DNA from: Clostridia bacterium
GTDB taxonomy: Bacteria; Bacillota; Clostridia; TANB77; UBA1234
Reading direction: 5' to 3'
Assembly (NCBI GenBank): GCA_900753135.1
Contig: CAADXZ010000200.1
Span: forward strand, 1 to 54,958
Length of the DNA: 54,958 nucleotides
Part shown: positions 45,679 to 54,905 of the stretch, piece after piece
Layout: each line of letters begins with the position of its first letter
Position numbering within the stretch: position 1 is the stretch's first letter
The notes under the pieces: model-generated
Database searches by the model: none
Told to the model about the DNA's origin: nothing
Seen by the model: the letters and a program-made list of their open reading frames with translations, nothing else
Program-made: the position numbers and the translations under genes

Positions 45679-46563
45679 CTAATGAAAGACTTGATTCATC
45701 TTATTTATGTTGTCTCTCCAATCTTCCTTAACTTTAACCCATAACTGCAAATTAACTTTACATTGCAACATTTCTTCAATGTCTTCTCTTGCTCTTTCTC
45801 CAATCTTTCTAAGCATTGCACCATCTTTTCCAATTATTATGCCTTTATGTGACTTCTTTTCACAATATATAGTAGCTTCAATATCATATAACTCTTTATT
45901 GTCTCTCTTTTTCATCGAAACGACTTCAACTGCAATGCCATGAGGCACTTCATCATCTAAAGATCTAAGTGCTTTTTCTCTAATTGTTTCTTCAACAATT
46001 TGTCTTTCTGTTTGATCTGTCCATTCTTCAGTATCGTAATATGCTGGTCCTTCTGGTAATAATTCTATTATTTTTTCAATCAATACGTCTATACCCTCAT
46101 TTTTTAAAGCAGATATAGGTATTATTGCCTCAAAATTATGTTTCTCACTGTATAATTTAATAAGTTCTAATATATTTTCCTTTTTTACACTGTCTACCTT
46201 ATTTATTACAAGTATTGCTTTCGCCTTTTGTTCTTTTACTTTATTAAGTATAAATTCATTTGCAAGTCCAATGCCCTTATCTGTTGCCTCTATTAAATAC
46301 AAAATCAAATCTACACCTTCAACAGCCTCATCTATAGTTTCAGCCATTTTTTCTCCAAGTTTATTTTGTGGTTTGTGAATACCAGGTGTGTCTGTAAATA
46401 TAATTTGTGCATTTTCCCTATTAATTATACCTTTTATAGCTGTTCTTGTTGTTTGTGGTTTATTTGAAACTATTGCAATTTTTTGACCAGCAATTGTATT
46501 TAACAAAGTAGATTTTCCAACATTTGGTCTTCCAACTATTGCTACGAAACCTGACTTAAACAT
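45679..46563 (-). CDS. era: GTPase Era
   Basis: Era binds the 3' end of 16S rRNA and assists 30S subunit assembly. The protein is 294 residues from the ATG at 46563 (TAGGAGG upstream; an in-frame extension to 46596 has none). G motifs: GRPNVGKSTLL (G1), DTPGIH (G3), NKVD (G4). The C-terminal KH domain carries GIIIGKDGAMLRKIGERA. It lies in the classical cdd-era-yqzL-recO order. Confidence 0.97.
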   Translation of the reverse strand: MFKSGFVAIVGRPNVGKSTLLNTIAGQKIAIVSNKPQTTRTAIKGIINRENAQIIFTDTPGIHKPQNKLGEKMAETIDEAVEGVDLILYLIEATDKGIGLANEFILNKVKEQKAKAILVINKVDSVKKENILELIKLYSEKHNFEAIIPISALKNEGIDVLIEKIIELLPEGPAYYDTEEWTDQTERQIVEETIREKALRSLDDEVPHGIAVEVVSMKKRDNKELYDIEATIYCEKKSHKGIIIGKDGAMLRKIGERAREDIEEMLQCKVNLQLWVKVKEDWRDNINKMNQVFH

Positions 46564-46605
46564 TTTTATCCTCCTATTTTTCACCGTTTTAATCAAAATT
46601 TTTAT

Positions 46606-47004
46606 TTACATAGAAAAACTGCCAGGTAAAAGCTCACTTATCTTTTGTACTTTTTCAGTAATTTCACCTTCACTATTTCTATATCCTAATATAACTTCTA
46701 TATCATTTCCGAATTCGGAAATTAATTGTCTACATACACCACAAGGAGTTGTAAAACTTAGTTCATTTCCAAGACCTCCAACAACAGCAATCTTGTTAAA
46801 GTTCTTTTCTCCTTCTGAAAGCATCTTACAGATTGCAACTCTTTCAGCACATATATTAAATATGCCGTCATTACTTCCCAAATTACAACCTGTATACACA
46901 TTACCATTCAAAGTCAGCAATGCCGCACCAACGTGGTAATTTGTTGGCGACATTGCATACTTTTTAGCTTCTATGGCTTTTTCTACCAATTCTCGATTTG
47001 TCAT
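46606..47004 (-). CDS. cdd: Cytidine deaminase
   Basis: The enzyme deaminates cytidine and deoxycytidine to the uridine forms for pyrimidine salvage. The protein is 132 residues, the tetrameric type. Zinc ligands and the catalytic Glu are in CAERVA and PCGVCRQ. AGGAG precedes the ATG. The gene lies 9 bp after the DUF3048 gene and 42 bp before era. Confidence 0.96.
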   Translation of the reverse strand: MTNRELVEKAIEAKKYAMSPTNYHVGAALLTLNGNVYTGCNLGSNDGIFNICAERVAICKMLSEGEKNFNKIAVVGGLGNELSFTTPCGVCRQLISEFGNDIEVILGYRNSEGEITEKVQKISELLPGSFSM

Positions 47005-47013
47005 CTTAATCTC

Positions 47014-48093
47014 CTATTCATATTTAACGTTTCCTGTAATTGGTACGATTTGTACCCAAGTAATACCATCATTAAATGTGATTTCATTTCCTAATGTATC
47101 TTTATATACAGTCTTAGCATCTCTTGCAGCTTTACTCCATGTTATTTTTTCTATCTTTCCATTTGTTGCATAGTAACCATTACCAGTTCCTATATTGTAT
47201 AAGTTTCTTCTTCCTTTGTTTTCAGGGTCGTCTAGCAACTCATCTTTTACGAATATCATTATAATATTCTTAGCGTAGAATTGTTCACCTGTTTGTGAGT
47301 CTTTATGAGGTTGTCCTCTCATACTTCTGTAATATACTTTATCACCGCTATCATATTTATAAGTTATATTTTGTACATTTGTATATTTTATATTTATTGT
47401 ATTCGCTATATCGCCAGAATTTATATTAGTATCATATCTGTTATATTTTATTATACATTCTTTATCTGATGTATCACGATAATTTTTTCTAGCAATAAAT
47501 TTCTTTATGTTTTGCATACTAGTTACAGCATTGTGATAAGAACCTTTTGGTGCAACTCTCCAAAAAAATGTATCATAAATTCCATTTATATTATTTATAC
47601 CTAATGTTTTTATATTCGATTGTGCTAATGGACTCCATCCAAAATGAACAAATATTGCATCATGTTCCATTGCATAATCTAGAAAATAATGTCTTGCACT
47701 TCTAACTGGTCCAATGTAACTAGGAGAAACATTTTTAAAGAACGCCATTATTCTAGATTCTCCACCTTCAATTATAAATTCATAAAGCATATATGCACTA
47801 TTTAATCCACCATGATTTTTCCAAGCTGGTTTTTCATTGTCAATCATAACAGCTATTGGTCTTGCATCACCAGAAAAAATGTTTGGTCCTAGATATACTT
47901 CTTCTACATTTTCTCCACTTTTGCTATCGTCATCTTCACTTAACAATTCTCCACTATTTTCGCCACTATCAAACTCAAGATCTCTGTTTAGTGCATTCTT
48001 TTTAGCATGTATTGTTCCAAATACTATACCTAAACAAACTGCTATAACGAATATAAAAATAATTGCTATTCTTGTCCAAGATTTTTTATCCAA
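47014..48093 (-). CDS. DUF3048 (YerB-like) lipid- or membrane-anchored protein
   Basis: The protein is 359 residues. One N-terminal membrane helix (about 8-28) and a Ser/Asp/Glu-rich linker lead into a DUF3048 domain with RPIAVMIDNEKPAWKNHGGLNSAYMLYEFIIEGGESRIMAFF and IGPVRSARHYFLDYA, exactly as in the YerB family. The domain is extracytoplasmic; its function is not established. The start is TTG with GGGGGG 6 nt upstream. It lies between ybeY and cdd in a conserved operon. Confidence 0.88.
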   Translation of the reverse strand: MDKKSWTRIAIIFIFVIAVCLGIVFGTIHAKKNALNRDLEFDSGENSGELLSEDDDSKSGENVEEVYLGPNIFSGDARPIAVMIDNEKPAWKNHGGLNSAYMLYEFIIEGGESRIMAFFKNVSPSYIGPVRSARHYFLDYAMEHDAIFVHFGWSPLAQSNIKTLGINNINGIYDTFFWRVAPKGSYHNAVTSMQNIKKFIARKNYRDTSDKECIIKYNRYDTNINSGDIANTINIKYTNVQNITYKYDSGDKVYYRSMRGQPHKDSQTGEQFYAKNIIMIFVKDELLDDPENKGRRNLYNIGTGNGYYATNGKIEKITWSKAARDAKTVYKDTLGNEITFNDGITWVQIVPITGNVKYE

Positions 48094-48123
48094 GTTAATC
48101 CCCCCAAATATTTTTTAAACATA

Positions 48124-48588
48124 TTAATCTCGTGTAATATTAAGAACACCTAAGATTTCTTCTTCTCTTTTTCTCATAATAACTTTTTCTTCATCAATCA
48201 TATGATCATAACCAAGTAAATGTAACATTCCATGAGTAACTAAATAGGCAAGCTCTCTTTCAAATGAATGTCCATACTCTTCAGCCTGTTCTTTTACCTT
48301 CTCAATAGAAACAATAATATCCCCTAGTATATCTTCAGTCTTGTCCTCTTCTTTCAAGCTAGGAATTTCCTCCCTCTCAAACATTGGAAAAGAAAGTACA
48401 TCTGTTGCTTTATCAATATTTCTTTGCTCAGCATTAATTTTCCTTATTGTTTCGTTGTTGGTCAAAGTTACATATACATCTAGATTTTTCTTTATTCCTT
48501 CTTCTTTTAAAACACAACTTACAACATCTCGTATCAAATTTTCTTCTTTTTCTAAATTATCAATCCCATCATAAAAAACTTCTATCAT
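48124..48588 (-). CDS. ybeY: Endoribonuclease YbeY
   Basis: YbeY is a metal-dependent RNase involved in 16S rRNA 3'-end maturation and ribosome quality control. The protein is 154 residues from the ATG at 48588 (AAGGAG upstream). The signature is intact: ATDVLSFPMF, ILGDIIVS, and the zinc site HGMLHLLGYDH. It overlaps the unknown gene upstream by starting just before that gene's stop at 48599. phoH, its usual partner, is not present here. Confidence 0.95.
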   Translation of the reverse strand: MIEVFYDGIDNLEKEENLIRDVVSCVLKEEGIKKNLDVYVTLTNNETIRKINAEQRNIDKATDVLSFPMFEREEIPSLKEEDKTEDILGDIIVSIEKVKEQAEEYGHSFERELAYLVTHGMLHLLGYDHMIDEEKVIMRKREEEILGVLNITRD

Positions 48589-48598
48589 ATTACACTCC

Positions 48599-49807
48599 TT
48601 AAGATGCTTCGCATCTTCTTCTTGTTCTCCATTTTCCATTTACTTTTTTTACAAAGTTTTTAAATTTTCTAAGACCGCCCTGCTGCTTCATTCTTTCTCT
48701 GTAATAAGTAAGCAATTCTTTTGCAGGTATATTTTCTTTCTTTATATACTTGATATCATTTGTTATAAACAAAACTTCTCTTAAACGCTTATATTCATAC
48801 AAATCCATTTTCTCGAGTTTTTTATACTCCATAAACTTGTCCCAAAATTTCAAGAACTCATCTTTTTTAATATCATTATCCCATGTTGTCTTTTTGGCTA
48901 ACACATTATAGTTATAACTTTCAATTGCATCAAGTAATAGCTCATATGCCTCAAATTTATCAGCTGTTATATAAGTATTTGGTATAACTGTTCTTGCTTT
49001 TGATATTATATTCAAATAGCACTCCTCAGCAGCAAGTAATGGCAAACAATATGAAAAGATGTTAATGCCAAGTTCAAGCAAATATAGCTCTCTTTTTAAA
49101 GCATTAATTTCCTTTTTAGCATACAAATCAATTACAGCAACATATTTTCTGTAAGTATCAATATAATTTTTAACCTCTTCTGTTTGTGCAACATATGGTA
49201 GTACAGAATTTATATACCCCTCAATAAGATTATATATCTTTCCGAATACCATCTCTTTATCCTCATTTTGATTTGTAAGTTTTATTGAGTAATGCCTCAT
49301 TGTTCCTTTATAAAGTTGATCAACAACATTAACATAAAACTTTTCGTATCTTTCTAAAAAATATCCAGACTTTGTTGCCAAAATATTTTCAAAATCCATT
49401 GCAAGAAGCATCATTTGCCTTCTATATTTGTACTCACAATACTCTGTGCCTTTCAAAGAATTAATTTCATAATATTCAGACAAGACTTTGTTTTCTTTTA
49501 TTGTACTAACTCTTTTCTGTGCACGGGTATATATATTTTCTTTTATGTATTTTTCTAATGTATTAAGATAATTGTCATATGCCTTTTCATATTTTTCAGT
49601 AACAGCATTTCTTTTTGACTCTTTTGCAATGCTTGTTATACTCTCGTAATTGCTGCTTGCTCTAAGTAATGCATTTCTTTTTGAATTAATTACTAAATTA
49701 AATAAACCACCACCAGATGAATACAATACTTTATTAAGATTGTTTAGAGCTTTACCCCAAATCCCATCACCTGTATTTTTGACAACTTTTAATTGTAACT
49801 CTGGCAT
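48599..49807 (-). CDS. Unknown helical protein in the yqfD-ybeY interval
   Basis: The protein is 402 residues from the ATG at 49807 (GGAGG 9 nt upstream; an in-frame extension to 49828 exists). It is almost entirely alpha-helical and charged, with no signal peptide or cysteine cluster. There is a glycine-rich start (KNTGDGIWGKALNNLNKVLYSSGGGLFNL) and a basic tail (KKVNGKWRTRRRCEAS). I recognise no family. In most Clostridia this slot holds phoH. Overlap with ybeY and close fit to yqfD suggest it belongs to the same sporulation/ribosome operon. Confidence 0.7.
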   Translation of the reverse strand: MPELQLKVVKNTGDGIWGKALNNLNKVLYSSGGGLFNLVINSKRNALLRASSNYESITSIAKESKRNAVTEKYEKAYDNYLNTLEKYIKENIYTRAQKRVSTIKENKVLSEYYEINSLKGTEYCEYKYRRQMMLLAMDFENILATKSGYFLERYEKFYVNVVDQLYKGTMRHYSIKLTNQNEDKEMVFGKIYNLIEGYINSVLPYVAQTEEVKNYIDTYRKYVAVIDLYAKKEINALKRELYLLELGINIFSYCLPLLAAEECYLNIISKARTVIPNTYITADKFEAYELLLDAIESYNYNVLAKKTTWDNDIKKDEFLKFWDKFMEYKKLEKMDLYEYKRLREVLFITNDIKYIKKENIPAKELLTYYRERMKQQGGLRKFKNFVKKVNGKWRTRRRCEAS

Positions 49808-49828
49808 ATCATTATCCCTCCATTGCAT

Positions 49829-51007
49829 CTATAATTTTTCTTTTATTCCTACTTTTTCTATGCATTCATTTGTGACTCTAACTTGCACTTCATTATCAGT
49901 ATAAAAAACTTTATACTCAGTATCTATTACTTCAGCGCCATTTGGTACATTCTGATCAGCTAGAGTTTTAGCCTCTGCCTTTGCTATATCTAAAGCCTGC
50001 TCCTTTGTATACCTTACATCATCAACATCAAACTCTTCAAAAGTCATTATTTGAGCTTCAATAGGCAACTCGAATTTACCAAATAGAGTAAGTTTTTTTA
50101 CATGTGTTATTGTATCATACTTTTCAAATTTTGTACCATTATTTATTAAATTTATTGTATAATTTCCTATTTTCACTTTATATCTTTTTTCGACATTTCC
50201 AGTCTTTGATACTAGTGTTTTTTCGAACGGAACACTTTTCTTTCCTATATACCATGTTCTTAAAACAATATCTGCATTCGAGTGTACATATTTTGTTTCT
50301 GAATGTTCACTAGTAACAACACCACTAACAAGTAGATCTCCCTTAAAAACAGCGTCGCCCTTTTGAACCATTCTCATTCCTTCTCTAACCGAAATCTTTT
50401 CAATTATTCCATCTTTATCTGCAACTATGTTACACGGAATATCTCCTAATATGTCATTTGGTTTTCTTGTTCTCTCAAGTATCTCAACTGTGGCTCTAGT
50501 TCCTTTGACTGTAAAACCTATCCATAATATGTCGTCTCTTTTTAAATATATGTCACTTTTTACTTTATCAAAATCCAAATCTTTCTTTCTCATTCCAACA
50601 TATACATTTTCATCTTTCAAAAGTTCATTTACTTCTTCTATTGGTATTTTAAATTCACCAATTATATCTATTTTCCATATTCTTAAGCTACATAAATAAA
50701 TGCTAAATGCTGCTATTATACATACAAATATAAATATTTTTCTTTTTTGATATTTCTTAGCCATATATGGTAATCCATTTTGCTCAAGCACTGTAACATT
50801 TGATTTGGTTATGTTTGCTATCTCATCTATTTTAGACAAATCATGATTTTTAATCTTTAAAGTTATAATACCATCATATAACCTAGTTATATCCCAAACT
50901 TCAATATTTCTATTCATACAAAGATTTATAAATCTTTCTACAAAGTACCCTTCAATTTGTATTTTTGCGTACCCAACGGCGTAATTATATGTACCACGAA
51001 GAAACAA
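49829..51007 (-). CDS. yqfD: Sporulation protein YqfD
   Basis: The protein is 392 residues. It has an N-terminal cytoplasmic domain (MFLRGTYNYAVGYAKIQIEG), a membrane helix (about 90-108, IFIFVCIIAAFSIYLCSL) and an extracytoplasmic part with VKGTRATVEILERT and PCNIVADKDGIIEKISVREGMRMVQKGDAV, the family signature. YqfD is needed for normal sporulation in Bacillus (stage IV). The start is TTG with GGAGGG upstream. It is translated just after yqfC. Confidence 0.93.
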   Translation of the reverse strand: MFLRGTYNYAVGYAKIQIEGYFVERFINLCMNRNIEVWDITRLYDGIITLKIKNHDLSKIDEIANITKSNVTVLEQNGLPYMAKKYQKRKIFIFVCIIAAFSIYLCSLRIWKIDIIGEFKIPIEEVNELLKDENVYVGMRKKDLDFDKVKSDIYLKRDDILWIGFTVKGTRATVEILERTRKPNDILGDIPCNIVADKDGIIEKISVREGMRMVQKGDAVFKGDLLVSGVVTSEHSETKYVHSNADIVLRTWYIGKKSVPFEKTLVSKTGNVEKRYKVKIGNYTINLINNGTKFEKYDTITHVKKLTLFGKFELPIEAQIMTFEEFDVDDVRYTKEQALDIAKAEAKTLADQNVPNGAEVIDTEYKVFYTDNEVQVRVTNECIEKVGIKEKL

Positions 51008-51024
51008 ACGTAGTCCCTCCTAAC

Positions 51025-51285
51025 TTATTCAAACTCAATTGTTTTAATCTTACCAGAAACCAACATATCATCAGCCGTAATTTCTTCTACGTTTAATTCT
51101 TTTCCGTATATTGATACATTATTACTTATTCTAATCAAATTTTCTTCATACTCTATTATTGCTTTGTAATTTTCTATAAAAACACTTTCTTTTCCAAGTA
51201 CAGTTATTCTGGGATAGTTATTCAAAAGTTCAATCGGCATTTCTAAAGCCTTTTCTAATTTTTCACGAAAACCATTCTTTCCCAT
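51025..51285 (-). CDS. yqfC: Sporulation protein YqfC
   Basis: The protein is 86 residues from the ATG at 51285 (AAGGTG upstream; an extension to 51294 exists). Family features are LEMPIELLNNYPRITVLGKESVFIENYKAI and a C-terminal beta strand, V-SGKIKTIEFE. YqfC and YqfD are neighbours in nearly all endospore formers. It lies 17 bp before yqfD. Confidence 0.92.
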   Translation of the reverse strand: MGKNGFREKLEKALEMPIELLNNYPRITVLGKESVFIENYKAIIEYEENLIRISNNVSIYGKELNVEEITADDMLVSGKIKTIEFE

Positions 51286-51303
51286 AACACACACCTTTCA
51301 AAA

Positions 51304-52293
51304 CTAATATTCAAAATCATCTAAAGAACAAAATTCAAAACCTCTATCGTGTGCAGTATCAATGAATTCACCTAATAGTGCGTCATTATCTTTTGAAACA
51401 GCATGTAGCAACATAACACAACCGTTATGCAAATTGTTATAAATCATTTTTCTAGCATAATCCAATCTGTCTTGCTTTTTTACATCCCAATCATCATATG
51501 CAAAGCTCCATAATACATGTGTATATCCAATGTCTTTACATAGTTTAACTGTCCTTTCACTGTATTCACCTTTGGGCGGTCTTATATACTTCATCTCATA
51601 ATCAAAGTTTTCTAAAACATAATCGTGCAAAACAGAAACTTCTTTCTTTAACTTTTCATCATCTAATACAGAAGGCATACTTGGGTGATTGACAGTATGA
51701 TTTCCAACAATATGGCCTTCATCAATCATTCTTCTAACTAAGTCTGGATTTTGCTTTACATATGGCATGGTAACAAAAAAGACTGCTTCAACATCTTTTT
51801 CTTTAAGAGTATCTAAAATCGTTGTTGTATAACCATTTTCATATCCTTCATCAAAAGTCAAATATATTACTCTTGAATCTTTATTTCCAACATAAATACC
51901 TTCATATTCATCTAAAGGCTTAGTATATGAGGCCGAAAACTCTGGTTGTATTTCATCTTTCATCCTTCTGAACCCCCAAGCACATGTTGTATTTGATAAA
52001 TTACTAGAACTTACAGGAACAACATCAACATTTATATTACTTTCGCCACTACCACTTGAAGCACTACTTTCGTTATTCTTAACATCATCATTTTTAGAAA
52101 CCTCTTTAGTGTCATCCGTTTTCTCATCACACTCATTGTTGTTTACATCATTATTTTCTTTAATTTCAAAAACTGTTTTGTCACTCAACTTAGATTCATC
52201 ATCACTAAAAAAATTATTTACGTCTACGCTACAAGAGCAAAGAATTACTACAAAAAGAATCGACATCCCAATCAACAAAAATTTATTATTCAT
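51304..52293 (-). CDS. pdaA: Polysaccharide deacetylase, PdaA-like lipoprotein
   Basis: The protein is about 329 residues from the ATG at 52293 (GGAGGG upstream). It has a signal peptide with a lipobox-like LCSC, a long acidic/Asn/Ser linker, and a NodB-type domain with YLTFDEGYENGYT, HTVNHPSM and IRPPKGEYSERT. The early segment CAWGFRR followed by the domain fits PdaA, which removes acetyl groups from muramic acid for spore cortex muramic delta-lactam. It precedes yqfC by 18 bp, in a sporulation operon. A general chitooligosaccharide deacetylase is less likely. Confidence 0.85.
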   Translation of the reverse strand: MNNKFLLIGMSILFVVILCSCSVDVNNFFSDDESKLSDKTVFEIKENNDVNNNECDEKTDDTKEVSKNDDVKNNESSASSGSGESNINVDVVPVSSSNLSNTTCAWGFRRMKDEIQPEFSASYTKPLDEYEGIYVGNKDSRVIYLTFDEGYENGYTTTILDTLKEKDVEAVFFVTMPYVKQNPDLVRRMIDEGHIVGNHTVNHPSMPSVLDDEKLKKEVSVLHDYVLENFDYEMKYIRPPKGEYSERTVKLCKDIGYTHVLWSFAYDDWDVKKQDRLDYARKMIYNNLHNGCVMLLHAVSKDNDALLGEFIDTAHDRGFEFCSLDDFEY

Positions 52294-52476
52294 ACACAAC
52301 CCTCCATCTGCAAACATTGTATCATTTAAAAAATTATAATTAAATAGCAATCTATAAAAACAAACATTAAATTATTACTTTAATCAATAAATTATATTGT
52401 AAGCACACTTTCAATATTCCAAATAATAAAATAAATATCTTCACACACATAAAGAAAACAATATTTCAGAAAAGCA

Positions 52477-52505
52477 TTGACAATTTCTTCCACACAATAT
52501 ATCAT
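52477..52505 (+). promoter_or_regulatory. Promoter with overlapping dyad upstream of the GHKL gene
   Basis: Perfect TTGACA (52477-52482), 17-bp spacer, TATCAT (52500-52505). A dyad, TGACAAT (52478-52484) and ATTGTCA (52504-52510), spans the promoter and is well placed for a repressor. Positions 52294-52476 hold nothing else I can support. Confidence 0.7.
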
Positions 52506-52550
52506 TGTCAGAGTCAGGCTTAATATTCCGAATATTTTCGGAGGAGATTC

Positions 52551-53225
52551 ATGTATATGCATAATTTAGTTGATGATATAGAAACAGAGAAATTGAAAGA
52601 AGAAAACGAAAATCTAAAAGAATTAGTAGACAAACTTAGAATATTCAAGCATGATTATTGTAACGTTATTGCCTCTATTAGTGGCTACATTGCTTTGAAT
52701 GATATGAGCGGACTTAAAAAGTTTGTCGAATCAATTATGAATGAGATAAATGAAGTAAACCAACTTCAAAGTATTAATATGAACATGATTAATGAGCCAT
52801 CCATATTTAGTTTAATTTCATCCAAATATAGATTGGCCATTAGCAATAATGTATCATTTAATTTCTTTTCGAACATCAATTATCAAAAACTAAATATGGG
52901 TATATATGAATTCTCAAAAATTTTAGGAATATTGTTAGATAATGCCATTGATGCTGCCAAAAATTCAGTAGAAAGAGAAGTATTTGTAAGTGCTGAGATT
53001 TCAAAGAATTTAACTCAAACTATTGCAATAAAAAATTCTTATTCTAATAAAGATATAGATATTAAATCAATTTTCAATAAAGGCTTTTCTACAAAGAAAA
53101 TAAAATCTGGAATTGGTCTTTGGGAAGTGAAAGAAATTGTAAAACGTTATCCCAACGCCAAAATACATACCAGTAAAGATGATGAATTCTTTATACAAAA
53201 ATTAATATTAAAGAATAGTAAATAA
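52551..53225 (+). CDS. Cytosolic GHKL histidine kinase-like protein (AgrC-type, no sensor)
   Basis: The protein is 224 residues. A coiled coil (about 10-30) leads into an H-box with FKHDYCN (His34), then the N-box LLDNAIDAA and G-box GIGLWEVKEI of GHKL ATPases, as in AgrC/ComD-like quorum-sensing kinases. The membrane sensor domain is missing, and no response regulator gene is next to it. The start at 52551 has GGAGG 6-7 nt upstream, so this is not a fragment by frameshift. It has its own promoter and terminator. It may act with a distant receptor or as a regulatory ATPase. Confidence 0.82.
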   Translation: MYMHNLVDDIETEKLKEENENLKELVDKLRIFKHDYCNVIASISGYIALNDMSGLKKFVESIMNEINEVNQLQSINMNMINEPSIFSLISSKYRLAISNNVSFNFFSNINYQKLNMGIYEFSKILGILLDNAIDAAKNSVEREVFVSAEISKNLTQTIAIKNSYSNKDIDIKSIFNKGFSTKKIKSGIGLWEVKEIVKRYPNAKIHTSKDDEFFIQKLILKNSK

Positions 53226-53229
53226 AAGA

Positions 53230-53263
53230 ATACCACTTCAATAATTCAAATTTGAAGTGGTAT
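53230..53263 (+). terminator. Terminator of the GHKL gene
   Basis: ATACCACTTCA and TGAAGTGGTAT form a perfect 11-bp stem with a 12-nt loop, followed by TTTTCTTT. It lies 5 bp after the stop. Confidence 0.85.
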
Positions 53264-53271
53264 TTTCTTTG

Positions 53272-53330
53272 CGAGAGATTTTCTTTCAATCAAAATTGAA
53301 TGACTGAAAATCAAAGATTTTCAACTTTCC
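53272..53330 (+). repeat. Dispersed intergenic repeat, copy 3
   Basis: It starts GAGAGATTTTCTTTC and ends with the palindrome TGAAAATC-AAA-GATTTTCA followed by CTTTC, as in 12083-12155. It sits between the terminator of the GHKL gene and the 3' end of the prepilin-like gene. Confidence 0.65.
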
Positions 53331-53387
53331 TGTAATTGCGTTTTAATGCAATGTTTTGAAGTACTATTGGATCATAGATAATTTACA

Positions 53388-54905
53388 CTATTTAATATTC
53401 CACGCTGTTACTGAACTTAGTCCATCGCTTGATGTATCTACTATATCTAAGAGCTTAGTGCTTAAAGAAACTACAGGGCGAAGACCATACGCCGGTGCGT
53501 ACGTATTAGCGGTAGAACCGCACAAGATGTAACCGTCCGCAGCACCAGAATATGCATGACGCAATTCGAAATAAGCGTACTCATTATCAGAGTACATGTA
53601 CACGCACGACGAAGCCAGCCAGCCTCTGTGTGTATCATCTCCTCCTAGTATTTCATTTATAACCGCATTACTAGCACCGGGATTGTACCAATAATATGTT
53701 CTTGATGTTAATATCGGTGTAGTATTACTTATATTATCATTATAATCATTCTTATTTGCGGCTGTGTGTGTTACACCACTTGCATCATCCCATGTATAAA
53801 ATCTTGGTTTATCTACTCCTGTTGTTAATGATGCTGTATGCTTTTTAGCCGTGTATACTTTTCCGCCTGCTTCTACAGGTTTTAATTCATCATCCGGCGT
53901 ATCTGCTGGATACCATGCATATCTTAAGTTGTCTGTTGGTTCTATGTATCCCGTTGCTTCATTCAAATCTTCTATTGTCATACTTCTTGCTACCAATCCT
54001 TTGTCTGTATTTGAATATAGCTTTTCACATAGTCTATTCAATTCATCTGCCCCATATAAATATCCTGTTACTCCTTGCAATTTTACACTATTTACTGGTC
54101 CTTCTGTTGTTATTAATATTCTTCCTGTACTTTCATCTATACTCAATATTCTCCATTTTGCATTTGTTACCGTTGTTAGCATCTCTGATAATGCTCCTGT
54201 TTTACTTGCTAATGTTGATACTTTCTTCTCTGTTGTTAATTCATAATTTACATAGTTTCCTACTTCTATTTTGCTTACTATTTCTTCAAATTCTTTCTTT
54301 GTTAATCCATCTTCTAATAGCTCTCTTCCCTCTAATTGGCCATTTGATGTTATTGCTATTGTTATTGGTAAGTTTGCTACTACAACATTCATATCCCCTG
54401 TTGCTTCTCCTGAGCTTTCAGCTACTTCTGATGTATCATTTATTAAATATTTATTTTCATATTCATATGGTGGCCATACAAATACTTTTCCTTCTTTTGT
54501 TACTGCATATGTTACTTCTACTTTTGATTTAGATTTTGTTTCTACTTTCATTACTGGTAGCTTTATTCCTATATCTGCTGTTTTTTCTACTATTGTGTAA
54601 TCTGGTACTCTTCCTTTTGATAACACATCTGCATCTGTCTTTCCTCCTTTTGCTACATAGTTATACGCTTGTGCATCTGTTATTTGTGAGCCTTCTGCTG
54701 CCATTTCTCCCCTTACTGTTACTGCTTTTTGAACTATCGCCTCTTGTACCTCCGATATGTTTGTTACAAACTTTGAATAGTCTGCTTTTCCTATTGTGCT
54801 TGTTGAATTGTTGAATGCTATTGAGGCCATTATTATTACTACTATTATTGTTATTACTAGTGCTATTAATGATACTCCTTCCTCATTTTTTCTTAATCTT
54901 TCCAT
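53388..54905 (-). CDS. Prepilin-like surface protein, paralog with GC-rich 3' segment
   Basis: The protein is about 505 residues from the ATG at 54905 (AAAGG 9 nt upstream; ATG 54914 abuts it). It starts MERLRKNEEGVSLIALVITI, again with Ala instead of Glu at mature position 5, and is colinear with the protein at 399-1901 along its whole length. The C-terminal domain ends RGWLASS...YGLRPVVSLS. The DNA for about the last 60 codons (53465-53640) has many G/C-ending codons, unlike the rest of the gene and unlike its paralog. Likely a surface-displayed protein whose tip domain varies; function unknown. Confidence 0.8.
   Translation of the reverse strand: MERLRKNEEGVSLIALVITIIVVIIMASIAFNNSTSTIGKADYSKFVTNISEVQEAIVQKAVTVRGEMAAEGSQITDAQAYNYVAKGGKTDADVLSKGRVPDYTIVEKTADIGIKLPVMKVETKSKSKVEVTYAVTKEGKVFVWPPYEYENKYLINDTSEVAESSGEATGDMNVVVANLPITIAITSNGQLEGRELLEDGLTKKEFEEIVSKIEVGNYVNYELTTEKKVSTLASKTGALSEMLTTVTNAKWRILSIDESTGRILITTEGPVNSVKLQGVTGYLYGADELNRLCEKLYSNTDKGLVARSMTIEDLNEATGYIEPTDNLRYAWYPADTPDDELKPVEAGGKVYTAKKHTASLTTGVDKPRFYTWDDASGVTHTAANKNDYNDNISNTTPILTSRTYYWYNPGASNAVINEILGGDDTHRGWLASSCVYMYSDNEYAYFELRHAYSGAADGYILCGSTANTYAPAYGLRPVVSLSTKLLDIVDTSSDGLSSVTAWNIK

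Noticed and set aside
53915..54532. 205-codon plus-strand frame opposite the prepilin-like gene
   Set aside because: Its product is almost only Leu, Ile and Ser from the complement of a T-rich coding strand; the minus-strand frame has a ribosome site, a signal helix and a paralog.
53388..54905. Complete diversity-generating retroelement
   Set aside because: No reverse transcriptase frame and no template-like copy were found in the window; only the target-like layout remains, reported as a finding.
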